From positions 6,819,821 through 6,883,820 of the forward strand of contig CM067081.1 in assembly GCA_034008185.1 (NCBI GenBank): DNA of 64,000 nucleotides. Direction: 5' to 3'. The stretch's first letter is position 1. Each line of letters opens with the position of its first letter. The translations under genes and the position numbers were made by a program. Origin of the DNA: Gorsachius magnificus (Eukaryota; Chordata; Aves; Pelecaniformes; Ardeidae). Shown here piece by piece: positions 12,266 to 25,522 of the stretch. The notes under the pieces are model-generated. The model was not told the origin of the DNA. It ran no database searches and saw nothing but the letters and a program-made list of their open reading frames with translations.

Positions 12266-12270
12266 CTAGT
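12266..12270 (+). repeat. target-site duplication, right copy (CTAGT)
   Basis: This is an exact copy of 11448-11452 directly after the LTR terminus. Confidence 0.85.
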
Positions 12271-14404
12271 ACATGCCACATGAGCATGCAAGTATTCTTA
12301 GGACTAGATAAATTGTGTACATTTTCTCCTGTTACCTGCTTGTGTCCCTTCAGAATCCCATAAATATGAACTTGGTAAAGATGACAAGATGAGTCCTTCA
12401 TCTTTCCAAGTACAGTTCTATCAATATCAATGTCAAGAGAGGAAGCTCAGAACCACTTTGAAGATGTTGGCTTTTCACAGGACTGAGCCCAGGAATGGGC
12501 ACAGCTTGGCTGTAGAAATGTAACAGTGGTAAAGGTTAGCAAGGAGAAAATGAGTCCACAGCTATTGATATCACTGATATTCTAATAATGCAATTATATG
12601 AGGTATTATCTCAATTTTGCATATATTTTTGAATTATCATCTTATATTTAATGTTTCAGCTTCATCTCCTTATGGAGAACAAGAAAGTAGAAGCTTTCCC
12701 AACTCAGCAAAATGAGGAATAGCTGTTTGCTTGTTCCAACTTGATAATTCAATAGCAAATATGCAATGGAGATAAATAAAAGGATCTACCTCTGTGACAT
12801 GATACAGTCTTAGGATAGCAAATCTGCTGAGCAATACACAGAGCTCTACAGATGACCTTTAAGATACACCAGCCCACAGCAGCCAAAGGCTGGGTCCCAG
12901 CACTTGTATCATTTGTTATTTTCATGTTGAGGTCATGAGGGAAACGTAGCTTTTATTGACATCTGGTAAAAATGTATTGCAGTCCCAAGTTTAAGCAATC
13001 CAAAGGGTCCTTTTTGCAGGTTTATGAACTGGGAGGGTTTTTTTGGCAAAATAAATAATCCAGAAGAGTCTAAAACACACTGCCTGTCAGTCTTCTTGAG
13101 CCACAGCTGTTTGATCAGATCTTGTCAGTCCTTTTTAAAGACATCAGCATGAGAAATATATAAGACACATAACTCCCAGGAGGCCTCATAGAGGCATCAT
13201 CTACCAACCATACAGTAAACTCATCCTTTTCTCTCTACATCCTCCCCATCCCCTTCCTTGAAACAGGATTTCTGTAGCAGTATAACATAGACAAATTAAC
13301 AGTGCTAGCACAACTGTACAGCGTATCAGTCATACTAAGACAAACCTTCATACCAGTTTCTGTCCTCAGCCATCAAGGTGCCTGCAGAAGCAAATGTCAT
13401 GTGGTTAAAATTATACACACACCACAGGTCACAGGGGAGACCTTTGTTCACCTGCAGAGAGGTTATTTTGCAGAGCAGTGTCTCAAATGGCAAAGGAGAA
13501 AGCATGTCATATAGGTTTTTATTTAGCCCAAATGCTCTTAAATTATGCAGGTCATTATTAAAATATGAAACAAGATTCAAACAAAAAATATTTAAATGTT
13601 TAAACAAGGAGCACTTTAAACTCTTTATTTAGATGCAATGCATCATTCCAGCACGTCTTTTAGCAGAACAAAGGTCAGGATTCCAACCAGATTGAATGCT
13701 AAACTAAAGTACATGCATTCAAATCCAAAACACAAAAAAAAAAAAAAAAGTGAAAACCTTTAAATAGCTTGTTTCTATCTTATTAAATAATTGACGTATT
13801 ACATGAGACACCCCATATAAATTCTCCTGAAGCACCAGTGATGCTAAGGATGAATTCACATTGCCTGAAGTGGCAATGGAAGTTAGCCATCTAGTCTAAG
13901 CTGATTTTTCTGTCTTCCCATAGTCAGCAGAGAAAAAAAAAGGTGCTTCCAGATGGTGATTCCTTCTTCCTGCCTTAAGGGATAATGTACACTCTGCAGC
14001 CTGCTTTTCTCTTTCAACTGTAGAAAAAGCCCAGTCTCTTTTAGTAGTCTAGCCTACTTTTTAGACTATTCATTTAAATTTTAGTTGGTTGAAAAAAGCT
14101 GATGAAAATCCCGTTGCACTTAAAGAAATGCCACAATAATGCAGTAACTTGATTTAGTGTCTATTGACCAGTTTAATTAGAAGTTTATCTAGAACATCAC
14201 CTGTCCCTGAGACTAGAATTAAGTCAATAACTGATTTTACTAATGAAATGGAAAAAGCAAAAAGAGATACAATCAAATAACTTCAAATTCCAGATTTGTT
14301 TTAATTCAATCAAAACCAAGACTTTAAATTTTCTACAGATTAAGACAAAAAATGTTCCAGATTGAACCAAGTATTTCATTCAGTCATAGAGAAAATTAAC
14401 TTTA
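12271..14404. other. anonymous sequence
   Basis: I see no gene. A run of 16 A (13734-13749) may be a chance homopolymer or the tail of an unrecognised retrocopy; nothing upstream of it looks like a processed gene. Overlapping open frames on both strands at 13300-13630 reflect low stop density. Confidence 0.5.
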
Positions 14405-14640
14405 AAAGATTTTGGGAGAAGGGAGCTTGTGTTACAGACTACCTAGACAAGGGTAACTAGTACACATGGCTTTCTGCAAATGAGCAGAAGCTCATATTCA
14501 TGTGTGATTTCAACCATCCACATGTCCTGAAGATCAACATGGCACTATGGAGGCAGTCCATAAAGTTGCTAGAATAACACTGGTGGCAATTTCTTAATGC
14601 AAACCATGTAGAACACCACTGTTAAATAAGGAATTGATTC
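14405..14640 (+). mobile_element. decayed CR1 ORF2 endonuclease fragment
   Basis: On the plus strand this reads GAGCAGAAGCTCATATTCATG, giving a translation EQKLIFMCDFNHPHV (from about 14484), then WRQSIKLLE and a stop. CR1 endonucleases of the exonuclease/endonuclease/phosphatase fold carry a GDFNHP segment here; the Gly is Cys in this copy. The preceding CTAGACAAGGGTAACTAGTACAC... also fits the CR1 pattern. No 3' tail is attached, so the piece is an isolated and old internal fragment. Its ends are uncertain by tens of bases. Confidence 0.55.
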
Positions 14641-17413
14641 TGTGCTCATCAAACCCCACAGAGATACCTGTGCCAATTTCAATGTATGAAGAATTCATCA
14701 AGAGGAATAATCCCATTTTAGGAAAGACTTAAAAAAACCAAAAACAATTTTTTCAAGCAAGATGAATCACAGGAATATCTGTAATATGGGTCCCTTCTTC
14801 TGTAATGGAAGTCCACTCTCAAGATAGAGCGAGTGATATACTCACACCATTTGCTTTTAGCTGAACTCTTGGCACAAATCAAAATTACTTACACAAGGTG
14901 AGAAAATAATTCATTTTTATTATGATACTACCAATATAAAATTAATCCATTTTATAAATATGTAAAGTTTCTGTTAAGCTGTACATTACTTTCTCTACAA
15001 AATTTTAAATTTTTAGAGTTGTCATTTTGTCTCTTGGTCTTTTTTTTTTTTTTCCTTTTTCCTTATGGTAGGGTGACCCTCATGTGACTCACATGACTAG
15101 AACTGGAATTGGACTCAACAGGATATTAAAAAAAAAATAACCTAACCCCAGCACACTGTCAGCTGTGAACATTAAAAGAAAAAAAAAGAAAAAGCTGAAA
15201 AAGCAGCAGAATTTTCTTACCTCCAATCTCCTTGCTTTCAATTTTCACAATACAGCTTTCATGCTAAAATAAAAAGGCAAAAAAGCTTCAAACAGAAGTG
15301 TGATTTTTATAGATGATTGGTGTTATTTAATACAGACTTATAAAAACATTGTTGTAAGCATAATCTTTTTCTGACAGGAGAGCCGATAAAAAATAAAAAC
15401 ATATAATTCTTGAAATCCTGTATTGACTGTGAAAAGTCTAAACATTGCTAGTTTCTGAAGTGTCATCATTCGTGTCTCGTTCATGTGTACTACTCAAAGA
15501 ACCTCACCACTTCTAAATGTATTTAAAGCCACTTTTAAAGCTCTTCTGCCTTTCATAATTGCATTAGAAGTGGTTCAAAGAGACATAGCTATTCTTAGCT
15601 GAAGGGTATATTATCGGTTGCCTGATGAAACAGCAATTAATGATAGTTATGCTCAGTCCTTGATGGTAGAAGAGGCCCCTGCTCTCATTTACGTCAATAT
15701 TAGCCAGGAAAAACTCCAATGAAATAATAAAAATTATTCTGGTATAAATCAGGTATCAGTTCAGTGAATGGGAACAAAAGAGATTTTCACTTTCAAACTA
15801 AAGAGAAAGGATGCACTGTTTAGACTAATTTCCTATCAAATCAGTGACTATTCTTAGCAGGTTAATTATCAGATTTCTTGTTGATGAAGACCTGAATTAA
15901 GTCAACATCTTCAGTATGGAAAAAAGTTAAGACCACAAAAAATTATTGAAACAAACTAATGTTTTGCCTGATACTTTAGCACAAAAAGTTCATAACGCAC
16001 TTATCAGCAAAACGTATCTGTTCAGATGAGATCTTCCAGAGACAGATCTTGTACCAAGGGTATTGACCTTTGAAGGAAGAGAGAACTTGTGAAGATCTGA
16101 TGAGAGCTGGCTCAGGCAGAGCCAGAGTAATCACAGAGAATAAAATGCTCCATTGTTTGGAACCCCATTTTAAAATATTGATACCTACAGTGAAGTGCCT
16201 AGCTTTCTAGCCATAACTGGCACATGAACCTAAGGCTACTTAATACCTCTTGCTTTTATGCACCAGGAAATAGATTAAAAATCACAGCATAATTTAGGTG
16301 GAAAGAAACCACTAGTGGTCGCATGAATGTTTATTTGATACACTTGCCTTAAAAAAGTAGTATCCTTCAGACAGCACTCCAGCTTTAATTTATTGTGGAG
16401 TAGGATCAATTTTCTATCAATAGTACAGGTTAAATATACCTACAAATGCCCCTTTCAAAGGGCACTGCAGTCATACATACAAATCAGTTAACATCTGGAC
16501 TGAGAACACGCTAGGATTTCTAAGGGAGGCCTATTCATGTAGAAGCTAGTTCCTCTTTCCATATTTTTATGTAAGTCATGCTCAGTAGTTGATAAAGTTA
16601 GTTTTTTCTCCCTTTCTGTTTGGATTTCAGATCATTACTCTGTGAGTTCCCCATAGTCATTCACAGCTATTTAAACTCACTTAAATTGCTTTAGTTGTTA
16701 CCACTTGTTCAGACTAACATAGCTGTCTAACAATATTTCCATTCTCTCCCATCATCTATAAGAAATAAATAATATCTAGCTTGTAATTCTTATAAAGTAT
16801 TCAGATTGCAGTTTCAATCAAGAAACTTTAATGACTACCCTTTTTAACTGCCATCTCAAAGGCTGCGAACCTCATCACCCAGAATGATTCCCCAAGAAGG
16901 AGCAGTCCTGACTCAGAAGAAAGTATCACTCCTTTAGTACTTGAAGTCCATCTCCTAAATGTTCGTCAGCTTCAACTGCTCCGACTTTTTAAACTGGCAC
17001 TATACCATCTGTCCTTCCTGTAGTTGACAGCTGAGAGGATAAGTGCTGAGGGGACTAGCAAGGAGACACCAGCAATCCCTTCAGCACTGATGATACGCAT
17101 CCACTGTTAGCCACAGATGGTGTAAGCTAAGCACACAGGCCAACATACAGAAACTCCAGTCAGCCACCATGGTCTTGGAATTACAGAAATGGTAATAAAT
17201 ATTCTTTACCAGCAAGAGCACTTTTCATTTTTCCAGATCAGCTCAGCTAGGGATTGAGCTTTATACAGCACAGTCATAGGTTTCAACATAGCAGTAGGAG
17301 AAATACTGAGGGAGAAGAGGAAGCATGTCCATCACCAACTGACTCATAAGATCTTTTAGCGATTGTTGCAACAGTATACCAATCCCATCCTTCCTGCCTC
17401 TCTTTTCCATAGA
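14641..17413. other. anonymous sequence with homopolymers
   Basis: AT-rich DNA with a T14 run near 15040-15053 and A-rich stretches near 15127 and 15178. No gene, RNA or clear repeat was recognised. Confidence 0.55.
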
Positions 17414-17476
17414 TCATAGAATCATAGAATGTTTGGGGTTGGAAGGGACCCCTAGAGGTCATCAGGTCCAACCCCC
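17414..17476 (-). mobile_element. CR1 LINE, very short 3' end
   Basis: Only 63 bp of a minus-strand CR1 are present: the octamer tail TCATAGAATCATAGAAT, GTTTGGGGTTGGAAGGGACC, CCTAGAGGTCATCAGGTCC and AACCCCC. The sequence is of the same type as the copy at 4643, so this is a severely 5'-truncated insertion with no coding part. Confidence 0.88.
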
Positions 17477-20400
17477 AGATATGGTCACTATAGTTATACA
17501 GGCTTTATCTAAATCTTTGTAAATACCCCGATAAACCACACAAATGTCTCCTATTCCAAACACATGCAACAAAATCTTTTCACAAGATCCAGGTAGAAAC
17601 GGCATGTAATATTGAACTGGGAGAAACCATTGGAGTCATTTATTTAAGGAAGCAGTGGATTGTCTGTCACATGGAGACTTAAATTAGGTTGGGAGCTGCT
17701 TTCAAAAAGTATACAATTTCTCAAGTGGTGTTCCTGGCATGGAAAAGGAGCAAATTTTTCATAATATTAATTATTTAATCTCAATTGTTATCAAATTATT
17801 ATTAAAATAATCTTTTATGTTATTTATAATAATTGTTACATAACATGATATACCACACCAAAAAATCATCAGCTTCTGGCTATAAAAGTCTATTAAAAGA
17901 AAAAAGAGATTATTCCATGTGGATATGAAATTATACAAGTGGCACAGCAGCACAGTTCACTTCTGTTTCAGTTTTGTCTGGAAAAGTCAATGTTTATATA
18001 ATCCTGGTTTCCCAGAATGTCTTGCCACTTCTTTCAATATAACAATATTCCTGCTGATGAGCTAAAATTTCCTCCTGAGTCTACTCCCCAAGCACCTCAA
18101 GTTAGGAAAAACCTATCCCTGATGAATAGATGAGAGGTTTAGCCCACACAACTCATAGATCAAACTTCTGGCCCTAGAAGCTCCATTGGCAACATGGGCT
18201 TGTCTCCAAAGCTTCTATCTTTCCTTTTCCCCTGCCTTCCAGTCACACAAATTTGGGTTGTTTGGGGTTTTGTTTGTTTGGTTTTTCCATTGAGGTATCT
18301 ACAGCTATTTAAGGTTATTGGGGAAAAAAATATGGCTTCTGATATAAGCAGATGGCGTGCAAGAGAGTTAATACTTTCTGAATGCTCCTGAAATAAATCT
18401 TACTTAAATCTTCATATTCACCCAAAATCTCTTTTTACAGGCTGTCTCTCCTAATTTCTAAGATCTTCAGACACCTCCTCTGCTCCAAAATAAGTCCCAC
18501 TAGATGAAATACTAAGGACTCATTTTCAAATACACATTCCCATTACTCAGTACTTTTTTTCCATGACCAATGGTCATTTTAAAGCCAAACTCATTCCTGG
18601 ACATTGAAGTACTATGCTATCTTTAGGCGCCAATCCCTTAAGAGCTTCCAGTGGTCCTCAGACAGACGCGGTTACTTACCCAACATGTTAAAGCTGCTCT
18701 GTCTTTGTTTCTAACAAAATTGTGGTTTTGTACTCATTTTTTCCTCTCCCAGTATTTAAGGAAAATAAATGTTTTAGTCATTTATGAACTTGAGACCCAG
18801 ACTGCAAGCAAATGTTTGGCCTCGCTTGACTTCTAACTATATCTCATTAATTTCTAATCTTTTGTATAATTGGATGTCCAAAGTAAAAGTTGTTTCTATA
18901 TTGCTTGTTACAGACTCTTTGCTTTAACAGTATATTTTGCCTCAACTGAGCTGCTGCACCATGTTTTGTACACCAAAGTCAGCCAAGGCGACTCTAGGGC
19001 TGAAGCAGGCAGGTGCCGTGAATCCCAGTACTGCAGATTTGGAACCTTACACAAACCTTCCTCCAGGCATTTATGGCCACATGACTACAGGCACATCCCT
19101 GAAAAATCTGAAAAGAATTCACAGATAAAGAAGTTCAGCTGATTTCCACATTATGCAAAGAGCATAAGTGCAAAGAAAATTATGTTAGATAAACCAAATT
19201 AATATCTGACCTTTCTTTTCTGTACAGAAGACCGTGGACTAAAATGGCTTTCTTTTCTGGAAGATTTCTGTGTGCATTCTTCCTCAGTAAACTATATTAT
19301 ATATCACAGTATGAGTGAATTGTACAAGTAGGTTACATTTAATGAGAAAAAGTGCTTTTTTTTTTTTTAATCTAAAGATAGCAGAAACTAGGATGTCACC
19401 AAAAATAGTCCTTCTGATCATGATGGCTGTCTTTACATCGGGTTTGGACAATGTATTGCAAAAGTAACACCCATTTTACCTCCATCATTAGGAAAACTTC
19501 ACTAAAATAACCTCAATAGCACATGTTTAAAAGTTTTTGGCCTTTGATCAAAAAGTAAAACTGAGAGTTGCCAAAGTAAAAATGTGCTGATCTGGCCATC
19601 ATTAAGCTGAGTAGTAACCTCTGAAAATATCTCCTTAAGATATAGGGTCCTATTCAGAATTCACTCCTGATGTACTCTCACAAATATTAAGAGAATTGCA
19701 GGACTTACTTTCCCCACACCTGAATGTGCCTTATAGTTTGTACCATTGTATCTCACTCCTTTTTTTTTTTTTTTTGTTTGACTGCCAGACAAGGAAGATA
19801 ATTGTGCAGAGCTGGATCACTGAGATACCTGACTGTCCAGACATGGCCAGAGTTGAGAATATAAAATACAGGAGGGAAGAGTGAGAAATTATTTTTACCA
19901 TAGTTTTTTTTATTTCCCTTTCTCAATGCATGGAAAAACTATATCTATTTGTTCATTTTTTCATTTTATAACCTCTCGTTAGCCCCTTAATTATTCTGAA
20001 AATATAATTCAGATTATCTCTCATTACTAATCCTGTTTGTTCTACGTACATAGTACGGAGGGCACAGATTCTGGCTGCCACTGACCACAGCTAATATCCA
20101 ACACTTATTCGCCTCCTGCCAAGGAGGTGGCACCCAGGTATCCAGCTCTCATGGCTTCCCTTAGTGCTAGTATACAAGGTACCAAGGGAGGAGCATGATC
20201 AGGCAAGTGTTGTTCCCTACATTCACGTCCACACTGGAAATCAACCACTACAAATGTGGTATCTCGTAAACCACGCCTAAACTAGCTTTGAAGGGTGGAT
20301 TCTGAGATGGAGGGCAGTTTAGTTTTGATTACACCCCTTAAAAGCAGGGACTGGTCTGGATTTTCTTGCAGGAGGAGAGAGTGTTACTTTTTTGGGTTTT

Positions 20401-20606
20401 TTCCTTAGCTTTCTTGTTTAAGGAGGTTCCTATCCTTGTAGTTTTAAACACCCGTAAAAAACATGATCCAATGTAATTAGTTCAGTCCTGAATAGTCTGC
20501 AGGCAGCCTAGAAGACATGGTGAGCTGAGTTGAGAAGAGAACTCTTCTCCTAGAAGAGATGATTGTGTGGAGGCACAGCCTGCAGGGTACAGAAACAGAA
20601 GTTTCT
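17477..20606. other. anonymous sequence
   Basis: It includes a very AT-rich block at about 17760-17850, T-runs near 19358 and 19760-19775, and no gene I can name. A frame at 18937-19128 has a protein-like composition but matches no domain that I know and is most likely chance. Confidence 0.5.
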
Positions 20607-20733
20607 GTCCTTGGAGATATTCAAACCACAATGGACATTGCTCTGAACAACCTGCCCTAGCAGACCCTGTTTGAAGAGAGGGGTCAGACTTGGTGATGTT
20701 CAGAGATCCCTTCCAACCTCAGCTATTCTGTGA
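20607..20733 (+). mobile_element. CR1 LINE, 3' end fragment
   Basis: The plus-strand sequence CTTGGAGATATTCAAACCAC, then CTGAACAACCTGCCCTAG, GGTCAGACTTGGTGATG and CCCTTCCAACCTCAGC-ATTCTGTGA, is the end of CR1 ORF2 and its 3'UTR. It resembles the 3' end of the copy at 34229-34965. It is divergent, and only a single tail unit remains. Confidence 0.8.
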
Positions 20734-23700
20734 AGAGGTAGCTCTGAGAAGTGTGAGCTGAATCATTTATCTCACTGTGGAACTGTCACAGGGCTCTGGA
20801 AATTTAAGACCAATTTGCACAGAGACTGACGGTTGAGCAGATGACAATCCACACGGGGAATATTACAAAGAATATTGAATTACACTATCCTTTATTACAT
20901 AAAACAATATTACAACTATTATTGTTAATCTTCTTACTGATGTTTTAATAACAGAGAGAACTTTAATAATACTGGAGAACTACCACTGCAGTATGGCAAC
21001 ACGACAGAAGTCATGCTCCTATATGCTGAATGAGTGATGGCCAGCAGAGGGTACCCATGATGATGGCTGAGCACCACAGATTCGGATCCAGCCCAGAGTC
21101 CACATGCATAACAGTGAAGGCAGGATCCTCCTCTCCAACTGGCAGCCAGATCTACTGAAGAGTCTTCTCTGGGGTCTTTGGAAGAACATTCCCAACACTG
21201 ATCTGCCACTGCTTGTGCTTTTATCAGTAATCTCTGGTCTAGGCATCACATAGGTCTCCTAACCAGATATTCTTCATCCATCTTGCCATACAATTTTCCA
21301 TTGTCACCGGTCTCAGACAGACAGTATCTTTCTACTATTAGTTTCTATCAATCACCCAAAAGGTTAACAGTGTCATTTTTTATACCCCGGTTTCCATTTT
21401 ATATCTCAGCCAACTTAAAACTCAACAGTTTGTTTTCTTTTTATACCAATAGGCTTAAATTTACGATTTGGACCCTCATTTCTGGCTGACTACAGGCATC
21501 AAGGGAAGACCCTGTGGACTGAACTCAGAAGTCCCATGATAACCACTGGGATGGCACTATTTTATTTGACTGAGAGGAAGAGGCAGAGCTACAGATTGCA
21601 TAGCAGTCGCTAACCGTTGTCTCTTTTCACGCTGCAGACACTAAGCATCAGGGTGATGGACAAGGAAGACATTTTCCCTGGAATTTGTCTCCTGCTTCAG
21701 AGTAGAGGTGCAGAGCTTTTAGGAAAGCACTAAGAAGTTTCTAAAGCCTAAGCCATTTTCCTCATGGGTATCCAAAAATTAAAAAACACCCAAACGCAAC
21801 TCTTCTGGCTGTGAAATGCATTGAAAGTGAAAATATAAAAGCTCCTATTCAAATTATTACCTGTCACGTTCTTGCCTTTGTGTCAGTGAAGAAACTTTCT
21901 ACTACAGCTGTGTAAAGCCCAACACTTAAAGGCAGTTCAAAAAGTTCATGTGATTTATCTCATTCACAGTAAACCACCCAGCTGCATTCAGAACACTGTG
22001 AAGACCCAAATTAAGCTGCGTTGCTGGCACATCTCACGGCGCTCTGCAGTTCTCTTCACACATTGATCTCTGCTGGAGTTTCAGTGACATGACATTTCCC
22101 TGCAGGATCAGTAACGGCACCTGGATAGGTGTCCGCACACCGCATTGTACAAGCAACTTTCAGCTCCATTCGGCTCTCAGGTAGGACTCGACCAAACTGC
22201 ATGGATTTAAATCAAAGGGAGCTGTTGGTAAGAAGCAAATAGGAAACAACACAACGACAGATAAAAGTTCACAAGGCAACTGGGTGAAGGAGCTGTCAAC
22301 TGGAAGTGTTCATGGGTGGCACAATTAACCCTTTCCAGACATGAACCTAGGAGAAAAAGGATTTTAATACCTTAAAAGATCCCAGAATGGTGGGCAGTAT
22401 TTCAGTAGATGCAAAGGCAAATCAAATAGACACATTCTAATAGAAAATGTGATAGAAACCAGCTGGCAGCCCTGTGTAGACTGTACACTTGATGTTTTGT
22501 CTTAGAAAAGCTGGGTTTAGATCACTCTGATGACCCCATCAGATCCCAACATAAATGACGCTCATTTGGATCTGTCAGATTAATAGATGGGGAAGGAGAA
22601 GGGTAGGGGGTCACTGTATCCTCAAGAATCAGTTTAAAATTGGAAGGACCACAGAAATGTCATGCTCAGCTGTATCTCTGCTGGGAATGACAGGGCTTGG
22701 AACAACATTTATTGGGTACTGCTATACTGTCAGCTTAGCTCTGACTTTTCTGACTTTTCAGATCCAGTTTGCACATCCTGATTTGTTCTTAAACCCTTTC
22801 AAAAGTGACCAGCTAGGTCCTTCCCAGGCAAAACCTGGCTGTAATTCCAGAACTGTTGACTCCAGCAAACTCACTAACAGGCACTATAGAATAAAACTGA
22901 GCAATTTAGGTTGATCCACACCAGAGTACTGCAATGTTATTCCAGAAAGCCTTGCTCCCTCAGGTATCTGCACAGCCTCTAAATACATGTTCTAGGACAT
23001 ACTTGCCACAAAATGGCAAGCTTTGAGGCTATGACAGAAGCGTCAGTTTTTCTCAAGCTGAAAAAGGGATTAATTGCTGATAATTATTTCTTAGAGTCAT
23101 ACACCTGCTATTTTGGACTTGGAGCAGACTTAAGTCAAGTGCTATGTACTGCAAATACAACCAATTCTCTCTGCAAAACACCTGTGCTGTAGAGCGTGTT
23201 TGGGAGCTATTCTGCATCCCCTGACTTGGAGGCAGATCCTTTGGAAGAGCTGTCTGATAGTGTAGATGTCCCCTTTAAAGACTTGCTGCAAAAGTTCCTC
23301 TCAAGTCAAGAGTAGCAACGGACATTTGAAGATAGGGCCCCTTCCAACTGTATTCTATGGCTTAGGTGGATACATTCTGGTTCACACTCTTCTTGTACAC
23401 ATGCTGCAACCATAAGAAAAAAGTAGTATATATTATAAAATACATAAAACACAAATTACGAAAAGAAATATGTCAGATAATTTTATCACACCACAAGTCA
23501 CTCTTTTAATGAACATTGGGAAGGAGGAATAACAAAAGGAGAAAATTTTATGCATGCAGAAGAGAAATAAAATGAAAACCAACCATAAGGACCTTGCCAA
23601 GCCTTCTGTCTGACTTTTGGCACCTCTGCAAGGAAGGGATCAAAGCCACATGTTCCTACCAAAACAAGGAAGAAGGGAAGGAAGTGGTGTCAAAGCAGTG

Positions 23701-23828
23701 ACCGAGGATCTTGCAGAGCTGCCTTCTGGGTAAAGGGAAGAGCTAAGGAGAGGAGGGTGCAATAGCCCTGATCAGAATGACTCTGCCTCTGCACTCAGCA
23801 GTCCCTGCACTGCACACTTTGATCTTTG
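20734..23828. other. anonymous sequence
   Basis: No supported gene. A part at 22697-22816 is similar to two segments flanking the retroviral insertion at 24914-26094 and is listed separately. The region around 20784-21540 has some LTR-like features on the minus strand, but I could not define its ends. Confidence 0.5.
22697..22816 (+). repeat. sequence similar to both flanks of the ERV at 24914-26094
   Basis: The first part, TTGGAACAACATTTATTGGG to TAGCTCTGACT (22697-22745), is matched at 24867-24913. The second, TGACTTTTCAGATCC to GTGACCAGCTAGG (22751-22816), is matched at 26095-26160. Here the two parts are almost contiguous. At the other site they are split by about 1.2 kb of retroviral sequence. 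It may be a dispersed old repeat or a local duplication. Confidence 0.7.
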
Positions 23829-24076
23829 CCAGAATCTTCTCTGTGGTGCCCAGTAATAGTCTGAGAAGCCATGGGCATGTCCTGAAATACAGAAAATTCC
23901 ATTCAAATATTAAGAAAATACAATTTCACTGTGAGGGTATTCAAACACTGGAATGAATTACCCAGAGAGGCTGGAGAGTCTCCACCTTGCTCTAGCTGAC
24001 CCTGCTTTGAGCAGGGGGTGGTGTGCGACTAGGTGATGCCCAGAGGTCCCTTCCAACTGCAGAGGTTCTGTGATTC
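23829..24076 (+). mobile_element. CR1 LINE, degraded 3' part
   Basis: Recognisable plus-strand landmarks in order are TTCTCTGTGGTGCCCAGTAATAG, a damaged middle, ACTGGAATGAATTACCCAGAG, GACCCTGCTTTGAGCAGGGG, and CCCTTCCAACTGCAGAGGTTCTGTGATTC. These match the C-terminal ORF2 and 3'UTR of the 34229-34965 copy with many substitutions and indels. It is an old copy with no readable frame. Confidence 0.78.
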
Positions 24077-24866
24077 ACTACTTCACAGGTCACAAGTGAA
24101 AGAAGTACTGAGTAGATTGTTAAAGGAGGAGAAATTAAAATGAGGACTTTTAGCAGGAGGGTAAAATCCATTTTACCACCTCAAGTTTATAAATTTGAAG
24201 AGGATAGGAAGGCATTTTGGAAGGCACAGGTCTTGCAAAATAATAAATGAATTTATTTCTCACTGAATAAAATGAGCAACACAATGATTTCAGGTTTTTC
24301 CAAGGCAGATGAAACAAAGTTACATATTTCAAGTATACAATTTCACCATCTTTCTCAGCACTAACCTACTAAAAGCGTCTATTTGGATTACCTCTGTCAT
24401 TCAATTTTCAGTAATGTTTAAGGCCAGAAACCCTCCTGTGTTACTTGAAACCAGTGTTGAAGGGCTCAAGCTGTGATATAAAGTGAACAGTCTGTCTCCT
24501 AAATATCCCATAAATTCTCCCAACCATTTAACCGGGATGTGTGACAACTTGTTTATGATGGCCTGAAATCACCCCTCTTCTATCTTTTTGCTGGGCATAT
24601 CATCTCATTCAGTGTCAACAGAAAATCCACCTCTTTTCCTTTTACCATTGTAGGAAAAGCATAATTAACTACTCAAGAGAATGGAAATTCCTACATTTTT
24701 ATTTGCAATTTTCCTAGGCAATTCTTTTGGAATTACCAATGGGTTAAGTTCTTTTAGAGGTTAGAGAAGAAACTTATATTTGTTCTTTTACACTTCAAAA
24801 TTGCTTATTTGAAGTATCTAACTCTTTTTAATCATGAAAAGTCAGAAGCCAGATGGGACAGAAATG
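24077..24866. other. anonymous sequence
   Basis: AT-rich DNA with no gene or repeat that I can identify. Confidence 0.5.
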
Positions 24867-24913
24867 TTGGAACATTTATTGGGTAGTGCTACACTGCCAG
24901 TTTAGCTCTGACT
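24867..24913 (+). repeat. left flank of ERV, copy of 22697-22745
   Basis: TTGGAACATTTATTGGGTAGTGCTAC...TTTAGCTCTGACT is closely similar to 22697-22745, and similarity stops where retroviral sequence begins. The last five bases, TGACT, may be the left half of a diverged target-site duplication whose right half is TGGAT at 26095-26099. Confidence 0.6.
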
Positions 24914-25522
24914 GTACTGTAGAAAGGCATAAAGTCCCTTAATAAAAATTTAAACATTAAAAATATGCTGGGGAAGACAGTCTCGGGCAAAGGCAAACCC
25001 ATTCATGGGACTGCTTTTGCTCAAGGACCTGGGTTGATGGGTAATGCGGAAGAATAGGGAAGTCTGATGTGTACCTCAAGGGAATTTGATTTTAGGTGAG
25101 AATAGACAATGATTTGAACTGTATGATATTAATTGCTACATAATACTGTATGTCATCACTATTACAGTTGCTGCAAGCCATATCAATGGCATTACAGTAA
25201 GAATCACCCAGACTAATGGAGAATGAACTTCAATGAAACCAAGCACAGTGCAGCGATGATGGAACCAGAACTGGCCTCAGCATGCAACAATCCAGCACCA
25301 CATACTATCTCTCCTGCCCTGAAAGACTGTTACAACAGATGAAGCCCAAAGTCACGGACAAAATTAATTCAACAGTCATTTTAGAGGGATGGTCCACAGA
25401 CTAAGGACTATATCTGTGTGTATATATCAAAAGATAGGAAAAGTGTTGGTGATTAATTGGAATATGTTGGAAAGTGTGGGATCTGGGCATGACGTAGATG
25501 GTACAGAATAAGGGGTGGATAC
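24914..25522 (+). mobile_element. endogenous retrovirus, non-coding 3' internal remnant
   Basis: From memory of avian repeats, this stretch resembles the sequence that precedes a common avian LTR. It includes TTGCTACATAATACTG, GAATCACCCAGACTAATGG and GGGCATGACGTAGATGG. It ends in the purine-rich AGAATAAGGGGTGGATAC directly before the LTR, the expected place for a polypurine tract. No intact gag, pol or env frame is present. No LTR is seen on its left, so the 5' LTR and most of the provirus are missing. Assignment to a named family is not possible without a repeat library. Confidence 0.65.

Noticed and set aside
13734..13749. A16 run as a possible tail of a processed pseudogene
   Set aside because: No AATAAA lies just upstream and no gene-like sequence or flanking duplication was seen.
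18937..19128. 63-codon frame with protein-like composition (ADLEPYTNLPPGIYGHM)
   Set aside because: It matches no domain that I know and a second open frame overlaps it. There is no clear acceptor/donor pair or tail to support an exon or a retrocopy.
20784..21540. Possible minus-strand LTR starting TGTCACAGGG with TTTATTACAT downstream
   Set aside because: I found no matching terminus with a target-site duplication and no second diagnostic feature.
23320..23366. CR1-like tail (GGGCCCCTTCCAACTGTATTCTATGG)
   Set aside because: Only about 26 bp resemble a CR1 end, and the upstream sequence does not match, so it may be chance.
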